64,000 nucleotides of DNA from Pantoea sp. RIT-PI-b. GTDB lineage: Bacteria > Pseudomonadota > Gammaproteobacteria > Enterobacterales > Enterobacteriaceae. The stretch lies in contig NZ_LGIS01000012.1 of the NCBI RefSeq assembly GCF_001187905.1, positions 620,001-684,000 on the forward strand, read 5' to 3'. The notes under the pieces are model-generated. The model worked only from the letters and a program-made list of their open reading frames with translations, ran no database searches and was not told where the DNA came from. Shown piece by piece: positions 56,440 to 64,000 of this stretch (within the stretch, counting starts at the first letter, position 1; the number at the start of each line of letters is the position of its first letter). A program made the position numbers and the translations under genes.

Positions 56440-56667
56440 TTATTGACGGTAAGCGGTTTTGATCTGACGAATAGTATTGTTAAATACTTCCGCCTGCGGC
56501 TTATCGCCTAACGAAGCTTGCACATAACGCTCCATGTTGATGATCACCTTACCGGCATCGGCTTGACCCATCCCTTTCAGAATCAGCGTCACCATCATTT
56601 TCAGACAGGCTACTTCGTCTGCCAGCGCCTGCGTGTCTCGTGAAGTTGCAAAATCTTCATCACTCAT
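56440..56667 (-). CDS. yecF: DUF2594 protein YecF
   Basis: A 75-residue soluble protein of unknown function. It has LADEVACLKMMVTLILKGMGQADAGKVIINMERYV and ends IKTAYRQ, as in E. coli YecF. AAGGAG is better spaced for ATG 56667 than for 56670, and the longer frame to 56703 is not conserved. Its place between sdiA and uvrY is the E. coli one. Confidence 0.92.
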   Translation of the reverse strand: MSDEDFATSRDTQALADEVACLKMMVTLILKGMGQADAGKVIINMERYVQASLGDKPQAEVFNNTIRQIKTAYRQ

Positions 56668-57097
56668 CATTGACTCCTTGGTGGTGTTACTCAGTGTTGA
56701 CACATTCTTCCTGTGCGTAAAAAAGAGAGTATATCATATGGTTGTCAGCCGAATTTTAATCAAGCCGAAGCGGTGAACAGAGATTGCTTTTTAATTGTTC
56801 ATTGCGCTATTTATCTGCAAACAGAAAAAACGTTTACGTGTTATTTATGCGGCAAATCGGCTAAACGAATGAAAATGAGCTATAAATTATAACTTAATGA
56901 TATTAGTCACAATTTCACATTTGGCTTTTCGCATGTTATTGCCATTTGTTAAAAAAACAGGATCAAAGCAATCTAATTGATTTGTATCATTTCATTTGAG
57001 ATTTATCTGTGGCGATAGATGTTTTTTCCACCTGAAAACCGGTAAGATAACGTCTCTGTAATATATTTCCCTTTCTTAACCTGCGGAGTACGTCCCG
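56668..57097. other. AT-rich intergenic region between yecF and uvrY
   Basis: About 430 bases without a gene. The base composition drops well below that of the neighbours between about 56740 and 57000. It holds the divergent promoters of yecF and uvrY; no operator is clear. Confidence 0.45.
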
Positions 57098-57757
57098 TTG
57101 ATCAGCCTGCTTCTTGTTGATGACCATGAACTGGTACGCGCCGGTATTCGCCGTATTCTTGAAGATATGAAAGGACTTGTGATTGCCGGTGAAGTGGCCT
57201 GCGGTGAAGACGCGGTAAAATGGTGTCGTAACCATCCCGTCGACGTGGTGCTGATGGATATGAACATGCCGGGTATCGGTGGTCTGGAAGCGACGCGTAA
57301 AATCGTCCGTTTTAATCCCGATATCCGTATCATCATGCTCACCATCCATACTGAAAATCCACTGCCTGCCAAAGTGATGCAGGCGGGAGCCGCCGGTTAT
57401 CTCAGCAAAGGCGCCGCGCCGCAGGAAGTGGTAAGCGCCATCCGCTCGGTACACTCAGGTCAGCGCTACATTGCTTCGGATATCGCCCAGCAAATGGCGC
57501 TAAGCCAGATCGAGCCGCAAAAAGCCGAATCACCGTTCAGCTGTTTGTCGGAAAGGGAATTGCAGATTATGCTGATGATAACGCGCGGGCAGAAAGTGAC
57601 GGAAATATCCGAACAACTTAGTCTCAGCCCGAAAACCGTTAACAGCTACCGTTATCGCATGTTCAGTAAGCTGAATATCAGTGGCGACGTAGAGTTAACG
57701 CATTTAGCCATTCGACATGGTCTATTCAATGCGGAGCCGTTAATCAGTAGTGAGTGA
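57098..57757 (+). CDS. uvrY: Response regulator UvrY (GacA type)
   Basis: The partner of sensor BarA; when phosphorylated it switches on csrB/csrC small RNAs. The 219 residues have receiver Asp54 in VLMDMNMPG, the Lys in LSKGAA near 105, and a LuxR-type HTH ([35 protein letters not shown]). The start is TTG 57098, as in E. coli, with GGAG upstream. uvrC starts inside its last codons. Confidence 0.96.
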   Translation: MISLLLVDDHELVRAGIRRILEDMKGLVIAGEVACGEDAVKWCRNHPVDVVLMDMNMPGIGGLEATRKIVRFNPDIRIIMLTIHTENPLPAKVMQAGAAGYLSKGAAPQEVVSAIRSVHSGQRYIASDIAQQMALSQIEPQKAESPFSCLSERELQIMLMITRGQKVTEISEQLSLSPKTVNSYRYRMFSKLNISGDVELTHLAIRHGLFNAEPLISSE

Positions 57758-59582
57758 CGTTTTCAATTCCAAAGCCTTTCTCAGCACCGTGACCAGTCAA
57801 CCCGGCGTCTACCGCATGTACGATGCGACCGGCACGGTGATCTATGTTGGTAAAGCCAAAGACCTCAAAAAGCGCCTGACCAGCTACTTCCGTACGCAGG
57901 TGGGCAGTCGCAAAACTGAAGTGCTGGTAAGCAACATCCACAACATTGACGTCACTGTGACGCACACCGAAACAGAAGCGCTGCTGCTGGAGCATAACTA
58001 TATCAAGCTCTACCAGCCGCGCTATAACGTGCTGCTGCGCGATGACAAATCGTATCCCTATATTTTTCTTAGCGGCGATAGTCACCCGCGTCTGGCGATG
58101 CATCGCGGGGCGAAGCATGCCAAAGGCGAGTACTTTGGGCCGTTCCCCAATGGCTACGCGGTGCGTGAAACGCTGGCGTTGCTGCAGAAGGTGTTTCCAA
58201 TACGGCAGTGCGAGAATAGCGTTTACCGCAACCGTTCGCGTCCATGTTTGCAGTATCAGATTGGCCGCTGCCTTGGCCCGTGCGTCGCGGGTTTGGTGAG
58301 TGAAGAAGAGTATGCGCAGCAAACCGAATACGTGCGGCTGTTTCTCGCCGGCAAAGATGATCAGGTGATCAATCAGCTGGTTAACCGCATGGAAAATGCC
58401 AGTCAGGAACTGCGATTTGAAGAGGCGGGAATTTTACGCGATCAAATCCAGGCCGTGCGACGCGTCACCGAGCGACAGTTTGTCTCCAATCAGGGCGACG
58501 ACCTCGATGTCATGGGTGTGGCGTTTGATGCCGGAATGGCCTGTTTGCACGTGCTGTTTATTCGTCAGGGCAAAGTGCTGGGGAGCCGAAGCTATTTCCC
58601 TAAAGTGCCAGCCGATACCGAACTGACCGAAGTGGTGCAAACTTTTGTTGGGCAATTTTATCTGCAGGGGAGTGAAGCGCGCACCTTGCCGGCGGAAATC
58701 TTGCTGGACTTTACTCTGCCAGAACGTGAGCTACTGGCCGAATCGCTCAGCGTCCTGGCGGGACGCAAGGTGAACATTCAAAGTAAGCCGCGTGGTGACC
58801 GTGCGCGCTATCTGAAACTGGCGCGCACTAACGCGGCAACCGCGCTGACCACCAAGCTTTCGCAGCACTCGACTATCCAGCAGCGTCTGGCGGCGCTGGC
58901 GACGTTCCTTGAGCTCGACACCATCAACCGCATGGAGTGCTTCGATATTAGCCATACCATGGGCGAGCAGACGATTGCGTCGTGCGTGGTGTTTAATCGG
59001 GATGGTCCGCTGCGTTCCGATTATCGTCGCTACAACATAGAAGGCATCACGCCTGGCGATGATTATGCTGCGATGAATCAGGTGCTGCGTCGTCGTTACG
59101 GTAAAGCGCTGGAAGAGGATAAAATCCCCGACGTGATCATCATCGACGGCGGTAAAGGTCAGTTGGCCCAGGCGAAACAGGTTTTTGCTGAGTTAAATGT
59201 TCCCTGGGATAAAGATCGCCCAATTTTACTCGGTGTTGCTAAAGGCAGCGATCGTAAAGCCGGGCTGGAAACGCTGTTCTTTGAAGCGGAAGGTGAGGGC
59301 GTTTCCTTGCCGCCTGACTCGCCTGCGCTGCATGTCATTCAGCATATTCGTGACGACTCTCACAATCATGCGATTTCAGGTCATCGGAAAAAACGCGCCA
59401 AAGTGAAGAACACCAGTGCGCTGGAAAGTATCGAAGGCGTAGGACCAAAACGCCGCCAGCAGTTGCTTAAGTACATGGGCGGCCTGCAACCGTTGATGAA
59501 TGCCAGCGTGGATGAAATCGCCAAAGTGCCGGGGATTTCCACCGCCCTGGCGGAAAAAATATACTACTCACTGAAACACTAA
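57750..59582 (+). CDS. uvrC: Excinuclease ABC subunit C
   Basis: UvrC makes both incisions in nucleotide excision repair. The 610 residues have the GIY-YIG domain ([26 protein letters not shown]), the UVR motif ([26 protein letters not shown]), the C-terminal endonuclease with [14 protein letters not shown] and [10 protein letters not shown], and two HhH motifs at the end. The start is GTG 57750, eight bases inside uvrY. Confidence 0.97.
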   Translation: MSDVFNSKAFLSTVTSQPGVYRMYDATGTVIYVGKAKDLKKRLTSYFRTQVGSRKTEVLVSNIHNIDVTVTHTETEALLLEHNYIKLYQPRYNVLLRDDKSYPYIFLSGDSHPRLAMHRGAKHAKGEYFGPFPNGYAVRETLALLQKVFPIRQCENSVYRNRSRPCLQYQIGRCLGPCVAGLVSEEEYAQQTEYVRLFLAGKDDQVINQLVNRMENASQELRFEEAGILRDQIQAVRRVTERQFVSNQGDDLDVMGVAFDAGMACLHVLFIRQGKVLGSRSYFPKVPADTELTEVVQTFVGQFYLQGSEARTLPAEILLDFTLPERELLAESLSVLAGRKVNIQSKPRGDRARYLKLARTNAATALTTKLSQHSTIQQRLAALATFLELDTINRMECFDISHTMGEQTIASCVVFNRDGPLRSDYRRYNIEGITPGDDYAAMNQVLRRRYGKALEEDKIPDVIIIDGGKGQLAQAKQVFAELNVPWDKDRPILLGVAKGSDRKAGLETLFFEAEGEGVSLPPDSPALHVIQHIRDDSHNHAISGHRKKRAKVKNTSALESIEGVGPKRRQQLLKYMGGLQPLMNASVDEIAKVPGISTALAEKIYYSLKH

Positions 59583-59650
59583 CGTTGAAACAGGGTGGGC
59601 AATGTAGGAACATACGTGAAATCCTACTCACACCAGACAGTTACTGGCAT

Positions 59651-60199
59651 ATGCAATTTAACATTCCGACGTGTCTTACCCTGTTTCGAGTCGTACTTAT
59701 TCCCTTCTTTGTCCTGGCGTTCTATTTGCCATTTCAATGGGCTCCCTTTGCCACTGCACTGATCTTTGTGATCGCTGCGGTAACTGACTGGTTTGATGGT
59801 TTTTTGGCGCGTCGCTGGAAGCAAACGACGCGTTTTGGCGCGTTCCTCGATCCGGTTGCGGATAAAGTGCTGGTGGCCATTGCGCTGGTGCTGGTCGCTG
59901 AGCATTTTCATGCCTGGTGGATTACGCTGCCCGCAGCAACCATGATTGCGCGTGAAATCATTATCTCTGCTTTGCGTGAGTGGATGGCGGAGATTGGCAA
60001 GCGCAGCAGCGTGGCGGTGTCGTGGATCGGTAAAGTGAAAACCACCGCGCAGATGTTCTCGCTGTTTGCGTTGTTGTGGCGTCCAGAAGCTACGGTGGTG
60101 GGCGTTGGGGTGATTGCGCTGTACATCGCGGCAGTGCTGACTTTCTGGTCAATGTTCCAGTATTTGAGCGCGGCGCGCGGCGATTTGCTCGATAGCTGA
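59651..60199 (+). CDS. pgsA: Phosphatidylglycerophosphate synthase
   Basis: PgsA makes PG phosphate from CDP-diacylglycerol and glycerol-3-phosphate in the inner membrane. The 182 residues have the CDP-alcohol motif D-G-x2-A-R-x8-G-x3-D-x3-D in [30 protein letters not shown] 59651 gives the family start [14 protein letters not shown]. It follows uvrC by 68 bases, as in E. coli. Confidence 0.96.
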   Translation: MQFNIPTCLTLFRVVLIPFFVLAFYLPFQWAPFATALIFVIAAVTDWFDGFLARRWKQTTRFGAFLDPVADKVLVAIALVLVAEHFHAWWITLPAATMIAREIIISALREWMAEIGKRSSVAVSWIGKVKTTAQMFSLFALLWRPEATVVGVGVIALYIAAVLTFWSMFQYLSAARGDLLDS

Positions 60200-60249
60200 T
60201 CGATGCGATTTAAAAAGCAGCAAACGGACGCAGTGTGTGGATAATTCTA

Positions 60250-60277
60250 TTGACTCACTGCGTCAGATAAGTAGAAT
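60250..60277 (+). promoter_or_regulatory. Promoter of the Gly-Cys-Leu tRNA operon
   Basis: TTGACT (60250-60255), a 16-base spacer and TAGAAT (60272-60277) are followed by a GC-containing discriminator. The leader to the first tRNA would be about 185 bases. Confidence 0.6.
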
Positions 60278-60348
60278 GCATCGCATCGAACGGCAGCGAG
60301 TCTGCAAGAAGCTGAATAAAATCAGCAAGTTTGATAAAGAAATACCAA

Positions 60349-60468
60349 AACCGAGTAGTTGAGTTGGTAGTAACGCGGCAACTAAACAAATCCCTGAAAG
60401 CTTACACAAGTAAGTGGCTTGGATGAGTGAAAGAAGCTAGGCAGTGACAAACTCAAGTGCGATGGTAA
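60349..60468. repeat. Decayed copy of the palindromic dispersed repeat in the tRNA leader
   Basis: Read forward, this stretch aligns with the reverse complement of the 52655-52773 repeat: GAGTTGGTAGTAACGCGGCA against GAGCTGCAGGAAGGCGGCA, AAATCCCTGAAAGCTTAC against AAATCCTCAGGAGCTTAC, AAGTAAGTGGCTTGGATGA against AAGTAAGTGACTGGGGTGA, and AACTCAAGTGCGATGGTAA against a CTTGAAGTATGACGGG end. It ends at the first base of the tRNA-Gly region. Confidence 0.6.
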
Positions 60469-60469
60469 T

Positions 60470-60545
<76 letters not shown>

Positions 60546-60587
60546 AATTTAGTGATTCGTATTCAACGGATTACATACCAGATTAAA

Positions 60588-60661
60588 GGCGCGTTGGCAG
60601 AGTGGCCATGCAACGGATTGCAAATCCGTCTACCTCGGTTCGACTCCGGGACGCGCCTCCA
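60588..60661 (+). tRNA. cysT: tRNA-Cys (anticodon GCA)
   Basis: 74 bases; acceptor GGCGCGT pairs with ACGCGCC, anticodon in GATTGCAAATC, T loop GTTCGACTC, encoded CCA. Confidence 0.97.
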
Positions 60662-60672
60662 ATTTACACCCT

Positions 60673-60758
60673 GCCCGGGTGGTGAAATCGGTAGACACAA
60701 GGGATTTAAAATCCCTCGGCTTATGGCTGTGCGGGTTCAAGTCCCGCCCCGGGCACCA
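60673..60758 (+). tRNA. leuZ: tRNA-Leu (anticodon UAA)
   Basis: 86 bases with a long variable arm; acceptor GCCCGGG pairs with CCCGGGC, anticodon loop TTTAAAA reads UAA, T loop GTTCAAGTC, encoded CCA. The operon order Gly-Cys-Leu is the E. coli one. Confidence 0.97.
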
Positions 60759-60810
60759 TATTCGCAGTTGATAAAACGAATAAAATAAAGCAATAAGCAG
60801 CAATGTCGTG

Positions 60811-60838
60811 ACCGCCTAAGGGCGGTTTTTTTGTTTTT
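60811..60838 (+). terminator. Terminator of the tRNA operon
   Basis: ACCGCC-TAAG-GGCGGT followed by TTTTTTGTTTTT. Confidence 0.9.
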
Positions 60839-61111
60839 GTCGTTTACCCGCTAATCTTCCCTTCTGTTTTCATCATCTAGCCATCCGAACCTATTTTCTC
60901 TTTGCCTAAATCACTTGCGTCTGGCTCAGACGCAACCTTGTCAGCATAAATGCGAACTCGGTCACAGGTAACTGTTCTCAGATAATTTTCGTTACTTATG
61001 AAAATTTGAAAATTGATATCCATAAGATTGAAAGCACTGTTTCTTGGGTGTAATGTTTCAACTTGTAATTTTTTATTTAATCTTATTCGATGAGACTACC
61101 AAGGAGTTAGG
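60839..61111. other. AT-rich spacer before the nuclease gene
   Basis: About 270 bases without a gene; AT-rich, unlike the core genes to the left. It should hold the promoter of the gene at 61112. No repeat of the tRNA-Leu 3' end is visible here. Confidence 0.4.
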
Positions 61112-62284
61112 GTGGAAAACTTTACTGAAAAATTAGCTTCACACGCAAATCATGTAGCAACAATGGGGCAGTTCTGCACTACTGAAGAAACAACCAAGCA
61201 AGCGTTGATAATGCCTCTCTTAGATATTTTAGGTTTTACTCCGTATGATCCAACCAAAGTTAAAGCGGAATACTATGCTGACTTTGTAGGTGTTAAGGCC
61301 AATGAAAGAGTGGACTACGCCCTTTTTTGTCAGGGTGTTCCGGTGATGTTTATTGAAGCGAAGGGATTCAACGAACAGATTGAAAATCATTGCCCTCAAC
61401 TCTCACGCTATTTTAACTCGACGCCAGAAGTCACCGTTTCAGCCATAACAAACGGCAAAGAGTGGCGGTTTTTTACCGATCTTAAGCAGAAAAATATAAT
61501 GGATCACAAACCTTTTCTGACTATAAAGATTGACTCATTATCTGATTCTGACATACAGCAACTTTTTAGATTCCGCTATGACAAATTCAAACCCGAAGCG
61601 TTAAGAACTCTGGCCGAAGAGAGCGTTTATTTAAGCGCTTTCACTAAAACGATAAGAGCGAGCTTAAGGGATGTCGATAGTGAGTTCGTCAGGTATGTTG
61701 CCTCAAGGTCAAATATTGAGCGCCAGTTAAATCAACGGTTTTTGGATTCGATAACGCCCTTAGTCAAGCAAGCTGTTGAAAAGTCCGTTAGTGACATGGT
61801 TGTATCGGGACTTTCAACTTCCAAGAAGGACATTCCAATCGATGATATTGAAGACGAGACTTCAAAGGAGTTGCCGAAGCAGCTTGAAAATATCATTGAC
61901 CCAGACAATCCCAACATCGTTACCACTGCTGTTGAACTCGATATGTTCGAGAAAGTAAAAAGCATTGTTGGGATTGAGGCTGATATTAGATACAAAGATA
62001 CAGAGTCTTATTTCGGTATCTTATTTGAAGGAAAGACGACAAGGTGGATAGTACGCTTCTATGATAAAAAGAGTTCGTATGTGAACTTCCCAATAGAGCT
62101 TAATGACCTTCAAAAAAATGAAATAAAAAGGGCCCGATTAGAATTTGATGGAAAAAGACTGACTATTAACGATCCCAGCGATATTTTACGTATATCCGGT
62201 GTAATTATGGATTGCTATGAATTCGTGAAAGATGACGATAACTTCAAAAGAGCAAAATCAGAAAGCGAATTGATTCAGGAATAA
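61112..62284 (+). CDS. Solitary HsdR N-terminal-like nuclease domain protein
   Basis: A 390-residue protein whose first 150 residues resemble the N-terminal nuclease domain of type I restriction subunit R (HSDR_N). The PD-(D/E)xK pattern is Glu26, Asp68 in ERVDYALF and Glu82-Ala-Lys84 in MFIEAKGF. No helicase, specificity or methylase gene is present. The last 110 residues (from about 280) form a second domain with YFGILFEGKTTRWIVRFY. GTG 61112 has AAGGAG five bases upstream. AT-rich codons and the place after tRNA-Leu suggest transfer. Cutting activity and target are not known. Confidence 0.82.
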   Translation: MENFTEKLASHANHVATMGQFCTTEETTKQALIMPLLDILGFTPYDPTKVKAEYYADFVGVKANERVDYALFCQGVPVMFIEAKGFNEQIENHCPQLSRYFNSTPEVTVSAITNGKEWRFFTDLKQKNIMDHKPFLTIKIDSLSDSDIQQLFRFRYDKFKPEALRTLAEESVYLSAFTKTIRASLRDVDSEFVRYVASRSNIERQLNQRFLDSITPLVKQAVEKSVSDMVVSGLSTSKKDIPIDDIEDETSKELPKQLENIIDPDNPNIVTTAVELDMFEKVKSIVGIEADIRYKDTESYFGILFEGKTTRWIVRFYDKKSSYVNFPIELNDLQKNEIKRARLEFDGKRLTINDPSDILRISGVIMDCYEFVKDDDNFKRAKSESELIQE

Positions 62285-62514
62285 TTGAAGCGCTAACTCG
62301 TCAGAAATGGGATGGGTTTTTTTTGTATTAGCGTAAATTCGTGGCGAGATATCTGCACACTGGCTCAAGCGGAGAGTGGAGTGAAACACTCTCCGCCACA
62401 TTCTTCTTCCTTCATCAGAGCTTAATACGGCACGAGCCAAAATTTACGCAATAAGAGTTCAGTTCATCAGCGCAGATTAAGTGGAATACCCCGGCGGCGA
62501 AGCCGGGCATATCA
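62285..62514. other. Spacer after the nuclease gene
   Basis: No gene seen. A hairpin, CCCGGCG-GCGAA-GCCGGG type, at 62489-62508, lies just after the stop of the small lipoprotein gene on the minus strand; it lacks a T-run. Confidence 0.35.
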
Positions 62515-62685
62515 TCAAGACTGAGGTTGTCCTACTGGACCCGCGCCTTCGCTGGCGCCCGGCACCGGTTGGTTACTTGGAGCATGTGGGCGTCCATCAC
62601 CGCCTACAGCTTCACTTTTATGCATACAGCCGGCAAGCGATACCAACGTCAACGTCACTATTACTGCTTTTGTTAAAACCTGCAT
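62515..62685 (-). CDS. Small lipoprotein of unknown function
   Basis: A 56-residue protein with a lipoprotein signal: MQVLTKAVIVTLTLVSLAGC, lipobox LAGC with Cys20 as the acylated residue. The mature part of 37 residues is rich in Gly, Pro, Ser and Ala, with MHKSEAVGGDGRPH after the Cys; it looks unstructured. GGGGAG stands six bases before ATG 62685. A promoter-like TTGAGA, 17-base spacer, TAATAA lies upstream on the minus strand (62727-62699). I recognise no family. Fixed residues after the Cys (Met, His) suggest no inner-membrane retention. Confidence 0.65.
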   Translation of the reverse strand: MQVLTKAVIVTLTLVSLAGCMHKSEAVGGDGRPHAPSNQPVPGASEGAGPVGQPQS

Positions 62686-62800
62686 CTGCTACTCCCCATT
62701 ATTAAGCGATTACGTAATCAATCTCAAAGAGATCAAGGCATTGACCTAGAGGTAAGCAAAGACAGCAGCAGCCTATTACGCAAGCGAAGCGGCAGTGCAT

Positions 62801-62835
62801 AGATGAAAAACACCCCCTTTTCGGCGTTTTTCATC
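62801..62835 (-). terminator. Terminator of the SulP transporter gene
   Basis: GATGAAAAACACC and GGCGTTTTTCATC form a long stem around CCCTTTTC, with the T-run inside the arm read on the minus strand. It lies just after the stop of the SulP gene. Confidence 0.65.
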
Positions 62836-62856
62836 TCAATCCTAAGCGAAGTCGAC

Positions 62857-64000
62857 TTAACCTAAATTCCCGCTCAGCCGATCGCGGAAATCGCTGCTGC
62901 GGTTATCCAAACCAATAAAGGTTACGGTCGCGCCGTGGCGTTGATAGCGGTACTCGATAGCATCGAGGGCCGCGACGCTGGATGCATCCCAAATTTGCGC
63001 GTGTGTCAGATCGATGGTGACAGCTTTAGGATCGTGGCCGTAATCAAAGTGTTCAAACAAATCATTGCTGCTGCCGAAGAATAGCGGGCCACGCACGGTG
63101 TAATTAACCTGCTCGCCATCGTCGCTCAACTGACGCTCTGCGTGAATCACATGGGCGATACGGCGGGCAAACAGCATCATCGCCAGAATCACACCGATCA
63201 GTACGCCAATTGCCAGGTTGCCGGTCCATACGGTAACAGCGACGGTAATCACCATCACACAGGTTTCCGACCACGGCATACGCTTCAGCGTTGCCGGTTG
63301 CAGGCTGTGCCAGTTCACGGTTTTTACCGCCACCACCATCATAATGCCTGCCAGCACCACCATAGGAATCTGCGCCATAATTTGGCTCAGTCCGGTCACC
63401 AGCAGCAGTAAAACAATACCTGCCGCTACAGTGGAAACGCGCGTACGCGCTTTGCCCAGCTCAACGTTAACGATGGTTTGCCCAATCATCGCGCAACCAG
63501 TAATGCCGCCATAAAAGCCCGCCAGAATATTGCCGATGCCCAGCGCCCAGGATTCGCGACGTTTGCCGGACGGCGTATCAGTGATGTCATCCACCAATTT
63601 TGCCGTCAGCAATGACTCCATCAGACCAACAAAGGCGATACTCAGCGCGGTTGGCCAGATAATTTGCAGCGTCTGTAGATTGATCGGCACCAGCAGCGTA
63701 GTGAAACCTGGCAGACCGGCCGTCATTGGGCCTTCATCGCCCACGTTCGGCACGCGATAACCCAGCAGCAGTGCCACGGCGGTCACCACCACAATCGCGA
63801 CCAGCGGAGATGGCACACTTTTCAACACTTTCGGCAACAGCAGAACAATCGCCAGCGTCACGGCAAACAGCACCCACACCAGGCTGGATTGCCCCCACAC
63901 GTGTGGAACCTGCGCGAAGAAAATCAAAATGCCGAGAGCATTAACAAAACCGATCATCACCGAGCGCGGGATATAGCGCATCATGCGCGATAAGCCAGCG
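62857..64000 (-). CDS. SulP-family anion transporter, C-terminal part (cut by window edge)
   Basis: The frame stays open to base 64000; residues AGLSR before the first internal Met continue the protein, so the true start is outside. The visible 381 codons hold the SulP membrane segments (PRSVMIGFVNALGILIFFAQ, LLTAKLVDDITDTPSGKRRESWALGIGN) and a C-terminal STAS domain with VTIDLTHAQIWDASSVAALDAIEY. It probably exchanges or cotransports an inorganic anion such as sulfate or bicarbonate; no substrate can be named. Confidence 0.92.
   Translation of the reverse strand, partial: AGLSRMMRYIPRSVMIGFVNALGILIFFAQVPHVWGQSSLVWVLFAVTLAIVLLLPKVLKSVPSPLVAIVVVTAVALLLGYRVPNVGDEGPMTAGLPGFTTLLVPINLQTLQIIWPTALSIAFVGLMESLLTAKLVDDITDTPSGKRRESWALGIGNILAGFYGGITGCAMIGQTIVNVELGKARTRVSTVAAGIVLLLLVTGLSQIMAQIPMVVLAGIMMVVAVKTVNWHSLQPATLKRMPWSETCVMVITVAVTVWTGNLAIGVLIGVILAMMLFARRIAHVIHAERQLSDDGEQVNYTVRGPLFFGSSNDLFEHFDYGHDPKAVTIDLTHAQIWDASSVAALDAIEYRYQRHGATVTFIGLDNRSSDFRDRLSGNLG

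Noticed and set aside
60673..62856. Search for a direct repeat of the tRNA-Leu 3' end that would mark an integrated island
   Set aside because: No second copy of the T-arm/acceptor end is visible before the SulP gene, and no integrase is present, so I do not call an integrative element.

Overview
The window is chromosomal DNA of an Enterobacterales bacterium. It is most likely Pantoea or a close Erwiniaceae relative. The basis is gene-by-gene synteny with the E. coli pncB-pepN-ssu-pyrD-ompA-helD-agp-rut block, protein divergence of roughly the Pantoea level, and a LuxI-type synthase beside sdiA, a linkage I recall from Erwinia and Pantoea but not from E. coli. No rRNA gene or other species marker is present, so the genus is an inference. 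I see no prophage, insertion sequence, CRISPR array or rRNA.

Layout. 1-3235: start of pncB (cut by the edge) and pepN. 3245-3306: an inverted REP pair. 3315-7581: ssuEADCB sulfonate operon (minus). 7582-8335: long non-coding gap. 8336-11783: accessory trio of an unknown protein, a Wzx-like flippase and a family 2 glycosyltransferase, sitting where E. coli has fimbrial genes. 11903-25807: core genes pyrD, zapC, ycbX, rlmKL, uup, pqiABC, rmf, fabA, a Lon-like protease gene and matP. 25880-38204: ompA, sulA with a LexA box, sxy, yccS, yccF, helD, mgsA, yccT, yccU, hspQ, rlmI, yccX, tusE, yccA. 38427-38637: two tandem tRNA-Ser(UGA) genes. 38894-44280: agp with an unusual Ala/Lys tail, an aldehyde dehydrogenase, yccJ, wrbA, a KGG-repeat stress protein and an EamA transporter. 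44277-50169: rut pyrimidine-degradation operon without rutE, with a well-formed sigma-54 promoter, a RutR operator and divergent rutR. 50193-54384: a YdjM-like membrane hydrolase, cycA, a palindromic dispersed repeat, an extensin-like protein and a DUF4396 protein.

54952-60758: sdiA, a linked luxI-type synthase, yecF, uvrY, uvrC, pgsA and the tRNA operon Gly(GCC)-Cys(GCA)-Leu(UAA). 61112-62685: accessory DNA after the tRNA-Leu gene, with a solitary HsdR-N-like nuclease and a 56-residue lipoprotein gene. 62857-64000: a SulP anion transporter cut by the edge.

How the genes work together. The ssu operon imports alkanesulfonates and releases sulfite. The rut operon takes up uracil and degrades it for nitrogen; its promoter combines nitrogen control (sigma-54) with RutR control. 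pqiABC forms an envelope lipid-transport type machine. fabA carries a FabR-type operator and sulA a LexA operator. sdiA and the synthase gene look like a complete quorum-sensing pair, and a shared ACTAATTTTAGT element upstream of each gene is the best candidate for its DNA target. The flippase/glycosyltransferase trio looks like a satellite surface-glycan locus. The most novel material is the sdiA-luxI control region, the glycan trio with its unknown first gene, the Agp tail, the nuclease/lipoprotein insert after tRNA-Leu, and a decayed copy of the dispersed repeat forming the leader of the Gly-Cys-Leu tRNA operon.
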